A stretch of DNA of 64,000 nt from an uncultured Verrucomicrobiota bacterium. GTDB lineage: Bacteria > Verrucomicrobiota > Verrucomicrobiia > Verrucomicrobiales > Verrucomicrobiaceae. Below the pieces are notes generated by a model that was given only the letters and a program-made list of their open reading frames with translations, ran no database searches and was not told where the DNA came from. Positions 1 to 9,213 of this stretch are shown here, piece after piece (within the stretch, counting starts at the first letter, position 1; each line of letters begins with the position of its first letter). Position numbers and translations under genes: made by a program. Location of the stretch: positions 1-64,000 of the forward strand of contig CAINGK010000187.1 in NCBI GenBank assembly GCA_903848465.1, read 5' to 3'.

Positions 1-2
1 AC

Positions 3-131
3 AGCATCATCCAAACCGCCCGCCGCCGTGCCCGTGGCTTCCGCAACTTCAATAACCTCAAAGCTATCTGCTATTGGATGGCTGGAGACCTCAACATCAA
101 AATCCCTTCAGCGTTTACCCACCCAATCTAG
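3..131 (+). mobile_element. C-terminal end of a transposase (ISL3-like), truncated by window edge
   Basis: Frame 3 reads SIIQTARRRARGFRNFNNLKAICYWMAGDLNIKIPSAFTHPI*, with the RARGFRNFxN pattern typical of ISL3-type transposase C-termini. Confidence 0.6.
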
Positions 132-313
132 CGAAGCGCCCCCAAATTTGATTGGAAGCGCAGATACAAGCCATAGTAAAAATCATTTCACCGCCCCCGG
201 CCTCAGCCAGTACAGCACGCTCATCCTCACCGCGATCTCATTCTTCACCTGCTGGCTGATCAGACGCTGCTCGTGGCTCCCGCCAGAATTTGGCAGGAGC
301 AAGAAGCAAAACC

Positions 314-1858
314 TCATGGCAGCGGCTTGGAGGGTTCGATGTCGTTCGGATTGATCCATCCGGCTTTCATGGGCTTGCCGCTCATGAACTTCTCGTAGAA
401 GCCGACGTTGGCTTTGCTGGCGTGCTCGTATTGGTCGAAGACTTCGCCGTGGCCGAGCATGCGGGGATCGCCCTGCTGCTTGAGTTCGGCGTGGAGTTGA
501 TCGTGCAAAGCGGTGGCGCGTGGATCGGTCGGCACGTTCTTTACGAAATCGGGGTCGGCTTTGAGGTCGTAGAACTCGGTGCCGGGGCGCAGGCCGAAGC
601 AGAGCTGCCAGAAGGGATCGGTGGGATTTTTGCGGTGCGCGTCGATGATGTAGCTCTTGGTGGCTCCGGCGTCGCAGTCCATGTAGCCGGTCTCAGGATT
701 GCCGCCGGGCCAGCGTGTGGGTTCGAAGTTTTCGATGAAGACGCTGTCCTTCGTCACGATGGCGCGGATCGGATAACCCCAGTCATGCGGGCGGCCCACA
801 TCGGTGCGCTCTTTGCCGATGAGCACGTGATCGCGCACATGCGCGGGCTTGTTGGCAAAGAGATCGGTGAGACTGTGGCCTGGTGACTCCGCCATGCCGG
901 TGTCGCCCCACTTCAATCCGGCGACTTCAATGAGCGTGGGCGCGAGATCGATGAAGCTCACGAAATCATTGATCGTACGGCCGGGTTGCAGGATGCCTTT
1001 CTTCCACATCATCGCGAGGGGGACATGGTTGGCCTGCACGTTGGCGTTGCCTTTGCTGCGCGGGAAGGGCATGCCGTGGTCGGCGGTGACGATGACAAGG
1101 GTGTTGTCCAGCAGGCCACGCTTTTCGAGATCGGCAATCATGCGCCCGAGATGGCGGTCGAAGTGCTCGACTTCAAAAGCGTAGTCGAGCATGTCGTTGC
1201 GGATCACGTCGTTGTCCGGCCAGTAGGCGGGCACGTGGTCGATGTCGGTGAGCTTCTTGCCACCTTTGGCGACACCGCTGCCGAATTCATAACCGCGATG
1301 CGGCTCCACGCTGCCATACCAGAAGCACCAGGGTTTGTCGGCAGGTGCGGCATTGAGGAAGTCGCTGAAGTTCGCCGCGTAGTCGCAGTTCAGGATTTCA
1401 GGCGTGGGTGGTTCGGCTTTGCGTTTGTTGTAGGGCGTGCCGGTCATCTGGCGTGGTTTGCCTTCGGCATCATTCGCGACACCGGGGCCCCAGCCTTTGG
1501 TGGTGTAGCCCACGTTCCAGCCTTTCTCCGCGAGGGCTTCGCCCCAGCCTTTGAACTCCGGCGGGAAGTAGCAGATGTGATTTGCCGCTTCCTTGAGCTG
1601 CCAGGAATTGCGCCCGGTGAGGATGCAGGCGCGAGAGGGCGCGCACTTCGCATTCGGTGTATAGGCCTGGCTGAAAAGCAGGCCGTCCTTCGCCACGCGG
1701 TCAAAGTTCGGCGTCTTCACCCACGGCGTGCCGTAGGCGCTCGCATGCGGTCCCCAGTCATCGGCGATGGCAAAGAGGATGTTGGGCGGCGGCTCTGCGG
1801 CGAATGACGAAGCCAAAACTAAAAATGACGAAAAGATGAGGGCTGCTGGTTGGCGCAT
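314..1858 (-). CDS. Secreted sulfatase (heparan N-sulfatase/SGSH-like)
   Basis: Signal peptide [34 protein letters not shown]; sulfatase motif [12 protein letters not shown]; start chosen at MRQP rather than the upstream in-frame start. Confidence 0.9.
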   Translation of the reverse strand: MRQPAALIFSSFLVLASSFAAEPPPNILFAIADDWGPHASAYGTPWVKTPNFDRVAKDGLLFSQAYTPNAKCAPSRACILTGRNSWQLKEAANHICYFPPEFKGWGEALAEKGWNVGYTTKGWGPGVANDAEGKPRQMTGTPYNKRKAEPPTPEILNCDYAANFSDFLNAAPADKPWCFWYGSVEPHRGYEFGSGVAKGGKKLTDIDHVPAYWPDNDVIRNDMLDYAFEVEHFDRHLGRMIADLEKRGLLDNTLVIVTADHGMPFPRSKGNANVQANHVPLAMMWKKGILQPGRTINDFVSFIDLAPTLIEVAGLKWGDTGMAESPGHSLTDLFANKPAHVRDHVLIGKERTDVGRPHDWGYPIRAIVTKDSVFIENFEPTRWPGGNPETGYMDCDAGATKSYIIDAHRKNPTDPFWQLCFGLRPGTEFYDLKADPDFVKNVPTDPRATALHDQLHAELKQQGDPRMLGHGEVFDQYEHASKANVGFYEKFMSGKPMKAGWINPNDIEPSKPLP

Positions 1859-1916
1859 GGCGAGGGAACGACGCGCATGCGAGGTTCCTTCGGCAGATTG
1901 AAGAGCCATATTCGGA

Positions 1917-3770
1917 TCACCGTCCAAACACCTGCGCCGCTTTCTGCAGCAGCGGGTCGGTGGGAAGGAGGGCCTGGCCGCTGCGGATCACGGCGCGGGC
2001 TTCTGGAAGGTGATTGAGCTGGGCCAGTGCGGTGGCTTTGGCGCAGTAGGCACCCGGCAGGCAGGGATCGAGATCGAGCGCCTTGGACGCGGAGGTCTGC
2101 GCTTCTGCGAACCGGTGCAGTTCGATGAAGGCATTGGCGCGGTTGACCCAGGCCTTGGCGTACGCTGCATTGAGGGCGATGGCGCGGTCTGCACTGGCCA
2201 GCGCTTCTTCGGGCTGCTTCATGCGCCGCATCAAGATCGCACGATTGTTCCAGGTGATCGCCGCGCCGGGCTGCGCTGCCACAATGGCATCCAGAACTCG
2301 GCAGGCCTGCTCTGCAGGCAGGAGCTCGACGAAGAGCAGCGAGGTGCCGTCCAGCTCTCCCATGCGATTGCTTTGATGTGCGAGATCATAGGCCTCACTG
2401 GCCCAGGTCAAAGCCTCATCACGACGACCGAGCTGCATGGCGGCCTGCGCGAGATTGGCCAAAGGACCGGGTTCATCAGGGGCGAGCTGGTGGGCTTTAG
2501 ACGCGCTAAGAAAAGCAGCGTCAAAGTCCCGCCTCTCCATGTGGATGCAGCATTGAATCTGGTGCGCCTTCCAGTTGGAGGGGTTTAGGTGTAGCGCACG
2601 CTCGGACTCGGCCTGGGCTTTGCGCGGCTGGCCGAGATTGAGCCAGGTCTGCGCGGCATTGACCAGGGCATCCGCCTGTAGAGGTGAGTCGGGTGGCGTC
2701 GTGTGCTGCGGTGTGGTTCCGAGCAAGGAAGCGAACATGCCTTCCAGGCGTGCAGCAATGACTTGGAAATTTGCAGGCCGTGCAGCAGGATCAATGGCGA
2801 GGCATTCGCGCAGCAGCGCGGCCAGCGGCTCCGGCATGCGGGCGGCGGTGCAAAGCTCAGCAGGGCGTGCTGCTTGCGGAAAATGTCCAAGCACTGAGCA
2901 CAGCAGCGTGACGCCATAGGCATACACATCAGCCGCCGTACTGCGGCCGGAGCGCCGTGCGATCATCTCAGGCGCCATGAAGCCATCCGTGCCGGCGATG
3001 AGTCCCGCAGGACCGGTATCGCCCCCGGTGAGCGAAAGCCCGAAGTCACTGACCTTTGCCACACCATCAGCGGTGATCAGCACGTTGGCAGGCTTCAGAT
3101 CGCCATGCACCAACTGCGCTTCTTTGAAAGCATGCGCGAGACCGCGCGCCATGCCGAGACCATGACGCAAAGTGCTGCGCCAGTCGGTGCGCCCCTGGGA
3201 GATCTCCTCTGCCAGAGTGTGCCCGCCGGTGATGTGCTCCATCACTAGAAAGGGAATGCGGTTGTGCATTTCCACGCCGTAGGCGAGCACGAGATTGGGA
3301 TGCGGCGTGAGCGCGACGGAGTTTACGGCTTCCGCCACGAACTGCTCGCACAAATCCGAGTCGTTCAGATGCTGCGGCAGCGGGCTTTTCAATGCGGCAA
3401 GCGTATCTCCACGAAGATACGTTTCCGGCCCGAGACTGCGGCAGAGATACACCAGACCAAAACCGCCATGCAGGATTTTGAGCACCTCATAAGATCCGCC
3501 AATGCGGGCTCCGGGCTGAAACGGCACCTCCTCCAAAAACCGGCACTCACGCTGAAGCTGCTGCAGCAGTTCAGACACACTCTGCCGGGCGCTGTCCAGC
3601 CCGAGTAAGTCCGCCAAACCACCAGCTTCCAGTGGGTCGCCACGCTCCAGGCGTGCGATCACCGAACCGTCTGGTTTCACCGCCGAACGTGCGGCACGCG
3701 CATCGATCAGCCCGCGCTTCAGAGCGGACAGCAGATCGCGCAGGCTGCGGGAATTGGCATCGGGAGGCAT
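1917..3770 (-). CDS. Serine/threonine protein kinase with C-terminal TPR repeats
   Basis: [14 protein letters not shown] Gly loop, [12 protein letters not shown] catalytic loop, DFG, APE region ([10 protein letters not shown]), then TPR-like repeats; start [12 protein letters not shown] at 3770. Confidence 0.9.
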   Translation of the reverse strand: MPPDANSRSLRDLLSALKRGLIDARAARSAVKPDGSVIARLERGDPLEAGGLADLLGLDSARQSVSELLQQLQRECRFLEEVPFQPGARIGGSYEVLKILHGGFGLVYLCRSLGPETYLRGDTLAALKSPLPQHLNDSDLCEQFVAEAVNSVALTPHPNLVLAYGVEMHNRIPFLVMEHITGGHTLAEEISQGRTDWRSTLRHGLGMARGLAHAFKEAQLVHGDLKPANVLITADGVAKVSDFGLSLTGGDTGPAGLIAGTDGFMAPEMIARRSGRSTAADVYAYGVTLLCSVLGHFPQAARPAELCTAARMPEPLAALLRECLAIDPAARPANFQVIAARLEGMFASLLGTTPQHTTPPDSPLQADALVNAAQTWLNLGQPRKAQAESERALHLNPSNWKAHQIQCCIHMERRDFDAAFLSASKAHQLAPDEPGPLANLAQAAMQLGRRDEALTWASEAYDLAHQSNRMGELDGTSLLFVELLPAEQACRVLDAIVAAQPGAAITWNNRAILMRRMKQPEEALASADRAIALNAAYAKAWVNRANAFIELHRFAEAQTSASKALDLDPCLPGAYCAKATALAQLNHLPEARAVIRSGQALLPTDPLLQKAAQVFGR

Positions 3771-3777
3771 GGGGAAT

Positions 3778-4521
3778 TCAAGCGGGCCGGCTGAGCGTGG
3801 CGAAGAGATCGCGGATCTCGGCGTCCACTTCGTCGCTGTCCGTTGCATACTGGGCGATCTCCTCGCGCAGTAGCCGCTGGTAGGCACGCCGTGCGGTGAC
3901 GAGTCGGTTGGCCACTTCTTTTTCGGTGAGTCCGAGTTCGTCGGCCATCTCACGCTGAGAGGGAGCGGCGACGCCGTCGAGAATGGGCAGGAGCATGAAG
4001 CGTTTGAAAATGCTGAAGTGCGTCTGCTTGCCGGTGGCCTGGCACTCGTGGTCCAGTGCATCCACCACACGCGCCAGCAGCATGCGCGCCCACGTTTGGG
4101 TGAAGGCATCTTCCGGGGTGTGGCTGTCCACGCCCAGCACTGCGGCGTTGCCGCTTTCTTCCAGCACCTCATCTGCGGAAATGAATCCGCCCGCAGGCCG
4201 GCGCTGCTGCGCCTGATCATGCCGGTGCGCATTGGCGGCGTAATGCTGGAGGGCGGAAAGCATCAGGCCGCGAAAGCGACCACGCGCGGTTTCAGCCTTC
4301 TCAAACAACTGATGCTGCATGGAGTGGAGGAAGAAGTCCTGCACCAGGTCTTCGGCTTTTTCGTGGCCGAAGCCGCGCCGTGCGAGGTAGGCCAGCACCG
4401 GCTTGCGATAAAGCTGATAAAGCGTGCCGAGCACTTCGCTTTTGGTGGTTTCATCACCGTCCTTCAGCCGCGCTAGCTGTGACCAGCGCGTTTGCGGAAA
4501 CATCTCGCCGTCGTTGCTCAT
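3778..4521 (-). CDS. ECF-type RNA polymerase sigma factor
   Basis: EKAEDLVQDFFLH (region 2) and QREMADELGLTEKEVANRLVTARRAYQRLLREEI (region 4 HTH); 7 bp upstream of the kinase. Confidence 0.88.
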   Translation of the reverse strand: MSNDGEMFPQTRWSQLARLKDGDETTKSEVLGTLYQLYRKPVLAYLARRGFGHEKAEDLVQDFFLHSMQHQLFEKAETARGRFRGLMLSALQHYAANAHRHDQAQQRRPAGGFISADEVLEESGNAAVLGVDSHTPEDAFTQTWARMLLARVVDALDHECQATGKQTHFSIFKRFMLLPILDGVAAPSQREMADELGLTEKEVANRLVTARRAYQRLLREEIAQYATDSDEVDAEIRDLFATLSRPA

Positions 4522-4548
4522 GCCCGGCAGGCTACGAGGCAAAACGCA

Positions 4549-4582
4549 AACGGCAAGCCCGCATGAAACCGGGCTTGCCGTT
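4549..4582 (-). terminator. Strong hairpin, likely terminator for the upstream small-protein genes
   Basis: AACGGCAAGCCCG-N8-CGGGCTTGCCGTT, 13-bp perfect stem between gene 4632-4949 and the sigma factor. Confidence 0.6.
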
Positions 4583-4631
4583 GTGTTTGACGCGACCTCT
4601 CAGAGCGCAGGTGGCGGCACCGGGTGGATCC

Positions 4632-4949
4632 TCACACGGCTGCCATGAATGGTGCAGAGCGGGTGGGCTTCCCCGGCTGCTTCACGCAGCCGTCGTCCTG
4701 GCCGTTGACGGCGAAGCCGCAGCAATGGTGATGCCGGTGATGATGGTGCCCGGAGCAGCCGTCATCGCGGTCATTGAAGACGACCTGGTCCCAGGGGTCC
4801 GCTGTCGGTGGCAGCGGGGTGCAGGGACGGATGGGCCGGGGCATGTCAGGAAGATCAGGCGGGCAGACAGGCAGTGTGCGCAGCGTATCTGCATGAGCGC
4901 CTGCAAAGGCCGTGGCGATGAGACAGAGGTGAAGAAGTGTAGTTTTCAT
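4632..4949 (-). CDS. Small secreted His/Cys-rich protein
   Basis: MKTTLLHLCLIATAFAGAHA signal peptide; DDGCSGHHHHRHHHCCGF. Confidence 0.6.
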   Translation of the reverse strand: MKTTLLHLCLIATAFAGAHADTLRTLPVCPPDLPDMPRPIRPCTPLPPTADPWDQVVFNDRDDGCSGHHHHRHHHCCGFAVNGQDDGCVKQPGKPTRSAPFMAAV

Positions 4950-4988
4950 GGGATGGATTTGGTGAAGGGTGGACGGATGTGAGGGGTG

Positions 4989-5147
4989 TTATCCACGCAC
5001 AGCGGCGACCGCCGTGGGTCCGTGGGTATGAGGGGGGTCTTTAAAGACGTCCTTGATGCGGTCGGCGAGGGATTCACCGGCGCGTGCTCCGGTGATGGAG
5101 GCGACAGCGACAAGGAGCAGGAGGGAGTTGATGAGTTTCGTTTTCAT
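4989..5147 (-). CDS. 52-aa secreted peptide, paralogue A
   Basis: MKTKLINSLLLLVAVASITGARAGESLADRIKDVFKDPPHTHGPTAVAAVRG*; tandem paralogue at 5210-5368 with conserved protein sequence. Confidence 0.7.
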   Translation of the reverse strand: MKTKLINSLLLLVAVASITGARAGESLADRIKDVFKDPPHTHGPTAVAAVRG

Positions 5148-5209
5148 GGGATGCGGATGTTGTTGGTTATTTATTGGGTGAGTTTGAATTGCGTCATGGG
5201 AGGAGCCGC

Positions 5210-5368
5210 TTAGCCACGGACAGCGGCGACTGAGGTAGGCGCATGGGTGTTGCGGGGTTCTTGGAAGACCTCCTTGATGCGTTGGGCCAGCGATTCGTCA
5301 GCCCGGGCTCCGGTGATGGAGGCGACAGCGACAAGGAGCAGGAGGGAGTTAATGAGTTTCGTTTTCAT
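5210..5368 (-). CDS. 52-aa secreted peptide, paralogue B
   Basis: MKTKLINSLLLLVAVASITGARADESLAQRIKEVFQEPRNTHAPTSVAAVRG*. Confidence 0.7.
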   Translation of the reverse strand: MKTKLINSLLLLVAVASITGARADESLAQRIKEVFQEPRNTHAPTSVAAVRG

Positions 5369-5690
5369 GGGATGCGGATGTTGTTTGTCTTTTGTGGGTT
5401 AAGTTTGATCGGCAGATTTGCCTCTCTGCTACTGGTTTACCCATCCGCGCCCCAACTCTGCGTGAGGCTGAAACATTTTTTCACGCCAGGTCCCGACTTG
5501 CCGGAAATGGGACGGAAAAGTGCAGCCGCCAGGGCACTCTGCCTCTAGAAAAGTGCGTCTCCATATCAAGCCATTGAAGACCCTAGTTTAAGGTTATTTT
5601 CAAAATATTATATAATACCATTTTAGCAGCCGCAGAACTGGGATGCCCCGAGCCTGAGCCCTGCCATTGCGGCATGGATGCCCGTACGGA

Positions 5691-6587
5691 TTAACGCCGA
5701 AGCTTGGCGATCATGCTCGCCAGCGGCGTCACAAAGAAACGCCGGACCATCTGTTGCCTGCTCTGCGAATTCGCAATCCACCGGGCCAGTGGCGGGGAGA
5801 GCAGGCAGTAGCAGCGATTGAACAACCGCCCCCACATGGACGGGAGCAGAGCCTCGTCACGAAACGCACGCAGGGTACCGACCTCCCAGGCATCTGGCGT
5901 GGCGCATGCTGCCGTGGCGATGAAGCATTTGGACCCCCTGATAAACTGCGGTGGATACGAGATCAGGCTCTTGGTCCCTTTTTGGAAAATGATGATCTTG
6001 TGGTAGCCGGTCCTTCCGAGGATGGCGTTGATGGTCCGCATCAGCTTGGCCTGTTTGTCCTCAAGATAAGAGTAGGAGATGTTGGGATTGCCAGGCTTCG
6101 GGATGGCAAAATCGCTCTCCACGTCGGCCAGGACGACACGCCCCTTGAGCAAACTCTCGAACCGGCCGTAATCAAGGGCCTGGGTGAGATTGAGCAGCTC
6201 GACGAACTCCACCTGATCCCGGATGAAGTAATTCATGCACTCCAGCTTGGGTCCATGCATGTCGTCCACCGCGACGTAGATCATGCTGCTGCTGGTGATC
6301 GAGCGGAAAATCGGCAGCAGCACAAAGAAGATGAAGACGCTTTTCCGCGCGTCCTCCTCCAGTTCGAGCGCGATTTCGTAAGCCGGCTTGTCTTTCTGCT
6401 GGGCCATCTGGGCAGTCAGTGCGTGAAAGGCCAGCAACTCCGAAGGGCGAAGACTGGTGATGGGCCTGCCGTTGCGCTCGGTCAGCTGGCCCATCCCTTG
6501 CTCAGTGAGGATACGGTTAAGCTCCCGAAATCGTTCCTCCACACTGCGGATGAACTCCTCTGACTTTTCCAGGATTGAGTTGGCCAT
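5691..6587 (-). CDS. CFI-box C-terminal domain protein of unknown function
   Basis: KCFIATAACATPDAWEVGTLRAFRDEALLPSMWGR matches the CFIATAAYG...LRxFRD C-terminal box; start MANSILEKSEEF. Confidence 0.7.
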   Translation of the reverse strand: MANSILEKSEEFIRSVEERFRELNRILTEQGMGQLTERNGRPITSLRPSELLAFHALTAQMAQQKDKPAYEIALELEEDARKSVFIFFVLLPIFRSITSSSMIYVAVDDMHGPKLECMNYFIRDQVEFVELLNLTQALDYGRFESLLKGRVVLADVESDFAIPKPGNPNISYSYLEDKQAKLMRTINAILGRTGYHKIIIFQKGTKSLISYPPQFIRGSKCFIATAACATPDAWEVGTLRAFRDEALLPSMWGRLFNRCYCLLSPPLARWIANSQSRQQMVRRFFVTPLASMIAKLRR

Positions 6588-6847
6588 ATCGTCTGCGGTG
6601 AAGTTTTTTTGAAGAGCTTTCGTCGCCGTAAACAAAGAGCATCAAAGCGGCAGTGGATTTTACGCTTTGACTGGTGTTTTGTCCATCCGCAGCACTCGTT
6701 TCTAGCATGCCTGCGACGGATTGACGACTGCGCCGCCGTCGAGTATCCCATGGCATGTGTCAGTGTCGGATCATCACGCTGCGACGATTGCGCTCCTCCG
6801 GCATTGAGGATTTCACCCCGCATTGATTATGGCCTACGACTGGGATG

Positions 6848-6952
6848 ATGACCGACAAAGGTTCTGCAGCTCCGCCAATGCCGAGGTGGGTGGCACTGGG
6901 CTTGATGGTCGGCAGCTTCGCGCTGGCGCTGCTCTGTGTATTGTACCGCTGA
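6848..6952 (+). CDS. Possible 34-aa single-pass membrane microprotein
   Basis: MTDKGSAAPPMPRWVALGLMVGSFALALLCVLYR*; one clear TM segment; overlaps no supported gene. Confidence 0.35.
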   Translation: MTDKGSAAPPMPRWVALGLMVGSFALALLCVLYR

Positions 6953-6954
6953 GC

Positions 6955-7296
6955 TTATTTCACCGCTGGGCTGATCTTCTTCACGATGAAGACCGCCACA
7001 TCGCCGCGCTCCAGGTAATGCTTCGTGCCATAAGCGCCGCTCACGGACACGACCACGCCATCTTTGACCCACGCGAAAGCCTCCGCTGGCAGAACTACTT
7101 CCACGCGTTTCTTTTCACCGTAGCGCAATGACCAGCCGGTGGTTTCACCGCCTATGGCCATCCGTTGTTCGAGTGTGCCTGTGAGCTGCACTTCGGCAGC
7201 CGCACCGGCGCTGGAAGTCGATGAAGCCGTCTGGCCCAATGTCACTGTGCAGAGCAGGCAGGCAAAAAGAAGGGGGAGAAGGATGGAGTTTTTCAT
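6955..7296 (-). CDS. Secreted hypothetical protein
   Basis: Signal peptide MKNSILLPLLFACLLCTVTLGQ; compact beta-rich remainder. Confidence 0.6.
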   Translation of the reverse strand: MKNSILLPLLFACLLCTVTLGQTASSTSSAGAAAEVQLTGTLEQRMAIGGETTGWSLRYGEKKRVEVVLPAEAFAWVKDGVVVSVSGAYGTKHYLERGDVAVFIVKKISPAVK

Positions 7297-7455
7297 GGTG
7301 GTGATGGATCGTTGTTGATCATTACCCACAGAACCCTCCCACTCTGCATCGGGTGTGAAAAAAATCACGGTTCCGCGCCGCACCATCATCTGCTTCAATG
7401 CGAGCAAGAGCGTTTTTGTCAGGCAACGGTCTGTCTTCAATAAAGGCCATGGCTG

Positions 7456-8376
7456 CTATTTCTTGGGTTCAGTCGGCTTCACCTTGGGTGGCGGTGGTAC
7501 ATACTCCACCGATACCGGTTTGAACTCTTTCAAATCCGGCAGCGTCGTCTGCACGCCGCCTGCGGGGACTTCGAGCTTTGCGGTCCAGACGATGCCGTTG
7601 AGAATGAAACGGCGCAGGTCTTCATTCGACCAGTTCTTGTAAAAGTGCGGCATCACAATGCCGAAACCGCGTCCGCCATCGCTGCGCTCCACACACCACG
7701 CGACGGCTTCACGTTTCGGGTTCTCCGGCGGCAGCATACTTGTGGCCAGGGCGGTGACATTGGCCGCGAGCTTGTTCTCGCCTTTGCCGAAGTAGTTGTT
7801 GATGTAGGGCTCGTCATGCAGCGTGAACTCATGCCAACCACGGGCGATGGGATGCTGCGCCGCCGCTGGTGTGATGGTCGCCGCCTTGAAGATGCGCGCA
7901 AAGGACTCGTGGTGCGGGCAAGAGCGGTTCGCGAAGTAGCCGCCGAGCCAGCCCAGCAGCGGGTGATCGCCCTCGGGCGTGACATCTTCGCCAAGCAACC
8001 CTGTGGCGTAATGCACGCACACAATGCCGCAGCCGCGCTGCATCATGACTCCGAGGTCCGCCAGGTTTTGCTGCGGATTCGGCAGCCGTCCCACAGGAAA
8101 CGTATCGCCAATGAACACCACGGTGGAGGCCGCAGCGCGCAGCGCCTGGGTCGGCCATTCATAGACCACATCTGCTTTCACACTTGGCACGTTCGCCATG
8201 GTTTCCATGCAGTGTTTCATCAAGCGTCCTCCCGCTGCCACTTCATGCGAACCCGCAGGATGCTTGCTGGGGCCGACAACGATCAGAACGTGCGCAGGAT
8301 CGGCGGCGAAGATTGAAGAGGTGCAAAACGCGAGGCAGATGCCCGCGAAGGACAGGTGATGTGCAAGGAACTTCAT
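7456..8376 (-). CDS. ThuA-like domain secreted protein
   Basis: HVLIVVGPSKHPAGSHE...GCGIVCVHYATG...HPLLGWLGGYFANRSCPHHESF...VAWCVERSDGGRGFGIVMPHFYKNW. Confidence 0.8.
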   Translation of the reverse strand: MKFLAHHLSFAGICLAFCTSSIFAADPAHVLIVVGPSKHPAGSHEVAAGGRLMKHCMETMANVPSVKADVVYEWPTQALRAAASTVVFIGDTFPVGRLPNPQQNLADLGVMMQRGCGIVCVHYATGLLGEDVTPEGDHPLLGWLGGYFANRSCPHHESFARIFKAATITPAAAQHPIARGWHEFTLHDEPYINNYFGKGENKLAANVTALATSMLPPENPKREAVAWCVERSDGGRGFGIVMPHFYKNWSNEDLRRFILNGIVWTAKLEVPAGGVQTTLPDLKEFKPVSVEYVPPPPKVKPTEPKK

Positions 8377-8400
8377 GGCTGGAGATAAAGAATCGAAATG

Positions 8401-8424
8401 AGCACACTAAATGTTACGTGTGCT
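8401..8424. promoter_or_regulatory. Inverted repeat upstream of the ThuA-like gene
   Basis: AGCACAC-N10-GTGTGCT, 25 bp upstream of the start at 8376. Confidence 0.3.
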
Positions 8425-8445
8425 GAATCACAAAACAGAGAGTGC

Positions 8446-9045
8446 TCAAGGCGTATGCGCCGCAGCGCGAATCTCACGCAGTTGCTTCCAGATTTCCGCG
8501 TCGGTGGGCTGGGGAGAGATGAGCAGGATGACCTGCGTCTTTTGAATTTTGGACTGCGGACGCACGTCGATCTCTAGATTCAGTGTGATCTGGCGTCCGT
8601 CCGTAAAGGTGTCGATAAACGGCACCTTCGCCGAGAACTGGCCTGGCTTGTCGCGCGGTGTCACCTCGGCATTGAAGACTGACGGGTCTGGCTTCATGCC
8701 TTTACCACGGCCCACCATGGTGCTGAGGCCCTTGAAATACTTGTCGAAAAAGTTCTTCAGCTCCTTCACCTGAATCTCCGGAGTTCCGTCAATGCAGATC
8801 GAGAGCGCGTAGGTGAAATGCGTCGGCGATTTGGTGTCGAACATGCCAGGCGAAAAACGTGCTTCTTCATAACCGGTCCATGGGATGTCCGGCGCAAAGC
8901 CCGGCGGGATCGGCAGCCGCTCAAAACGCCAGTCCACAGGTCCCAGCAGCATGGTGGGTGTCGGTTGCGCACGCTGGGCGTGAGCGGAGTCAATGCTCAT
9001 GCACAAGATGGCGAAGAAAAGGAGTGCAGCAGCAGCAGTTTTCAT
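8446..9045 (-). CDS. Secreted hypothetical protein
   Basis: Signal peptide MKTAAAALLFFAILCMSIDSAHAQ; no family recognised. Confidence 0.65.
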   Translation of the reverse strand: MKTAAAALLFFAILCMSIDSAHAQRAQPTPTMLLGPVDWRFERLPIPPGFAPDIPWTGYEEARFSPGMFDTKSPTHFTYALSICIDGTPEIQVKELKNFFDKYFKGLSTMVGRGKGMKPDPSVFNAEVTPRDKPGQFSAKVPFIDTFTDGRQITLNLEIDVRPQSKIQKTQVILLISPQPTDAEIWKQLREIRAAAHTP

Positions 9046-9213
9046 GTTGGGCTGCGAAACGTGGCAGCTCGTGCCGACTTATCACCTCAGAAGTAGTCAA
9101 TCGAATCGGTTTGCGCTTGTTCCTTCAAATCCGTGAATGAATGGACCTTCCTCAAATCTTGGCGAGGTTAAAAAATTCGTGAAATAATCCCCGGGCTACC
9201 GCCTCTCACGAGC

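Noticed and set aside
1865-1888. GGAAC...GTTCC inverted repeat upstream of the first sulfatase
   Set aside because: Only 5-bp arms in GC-rich sequence; expected by chance
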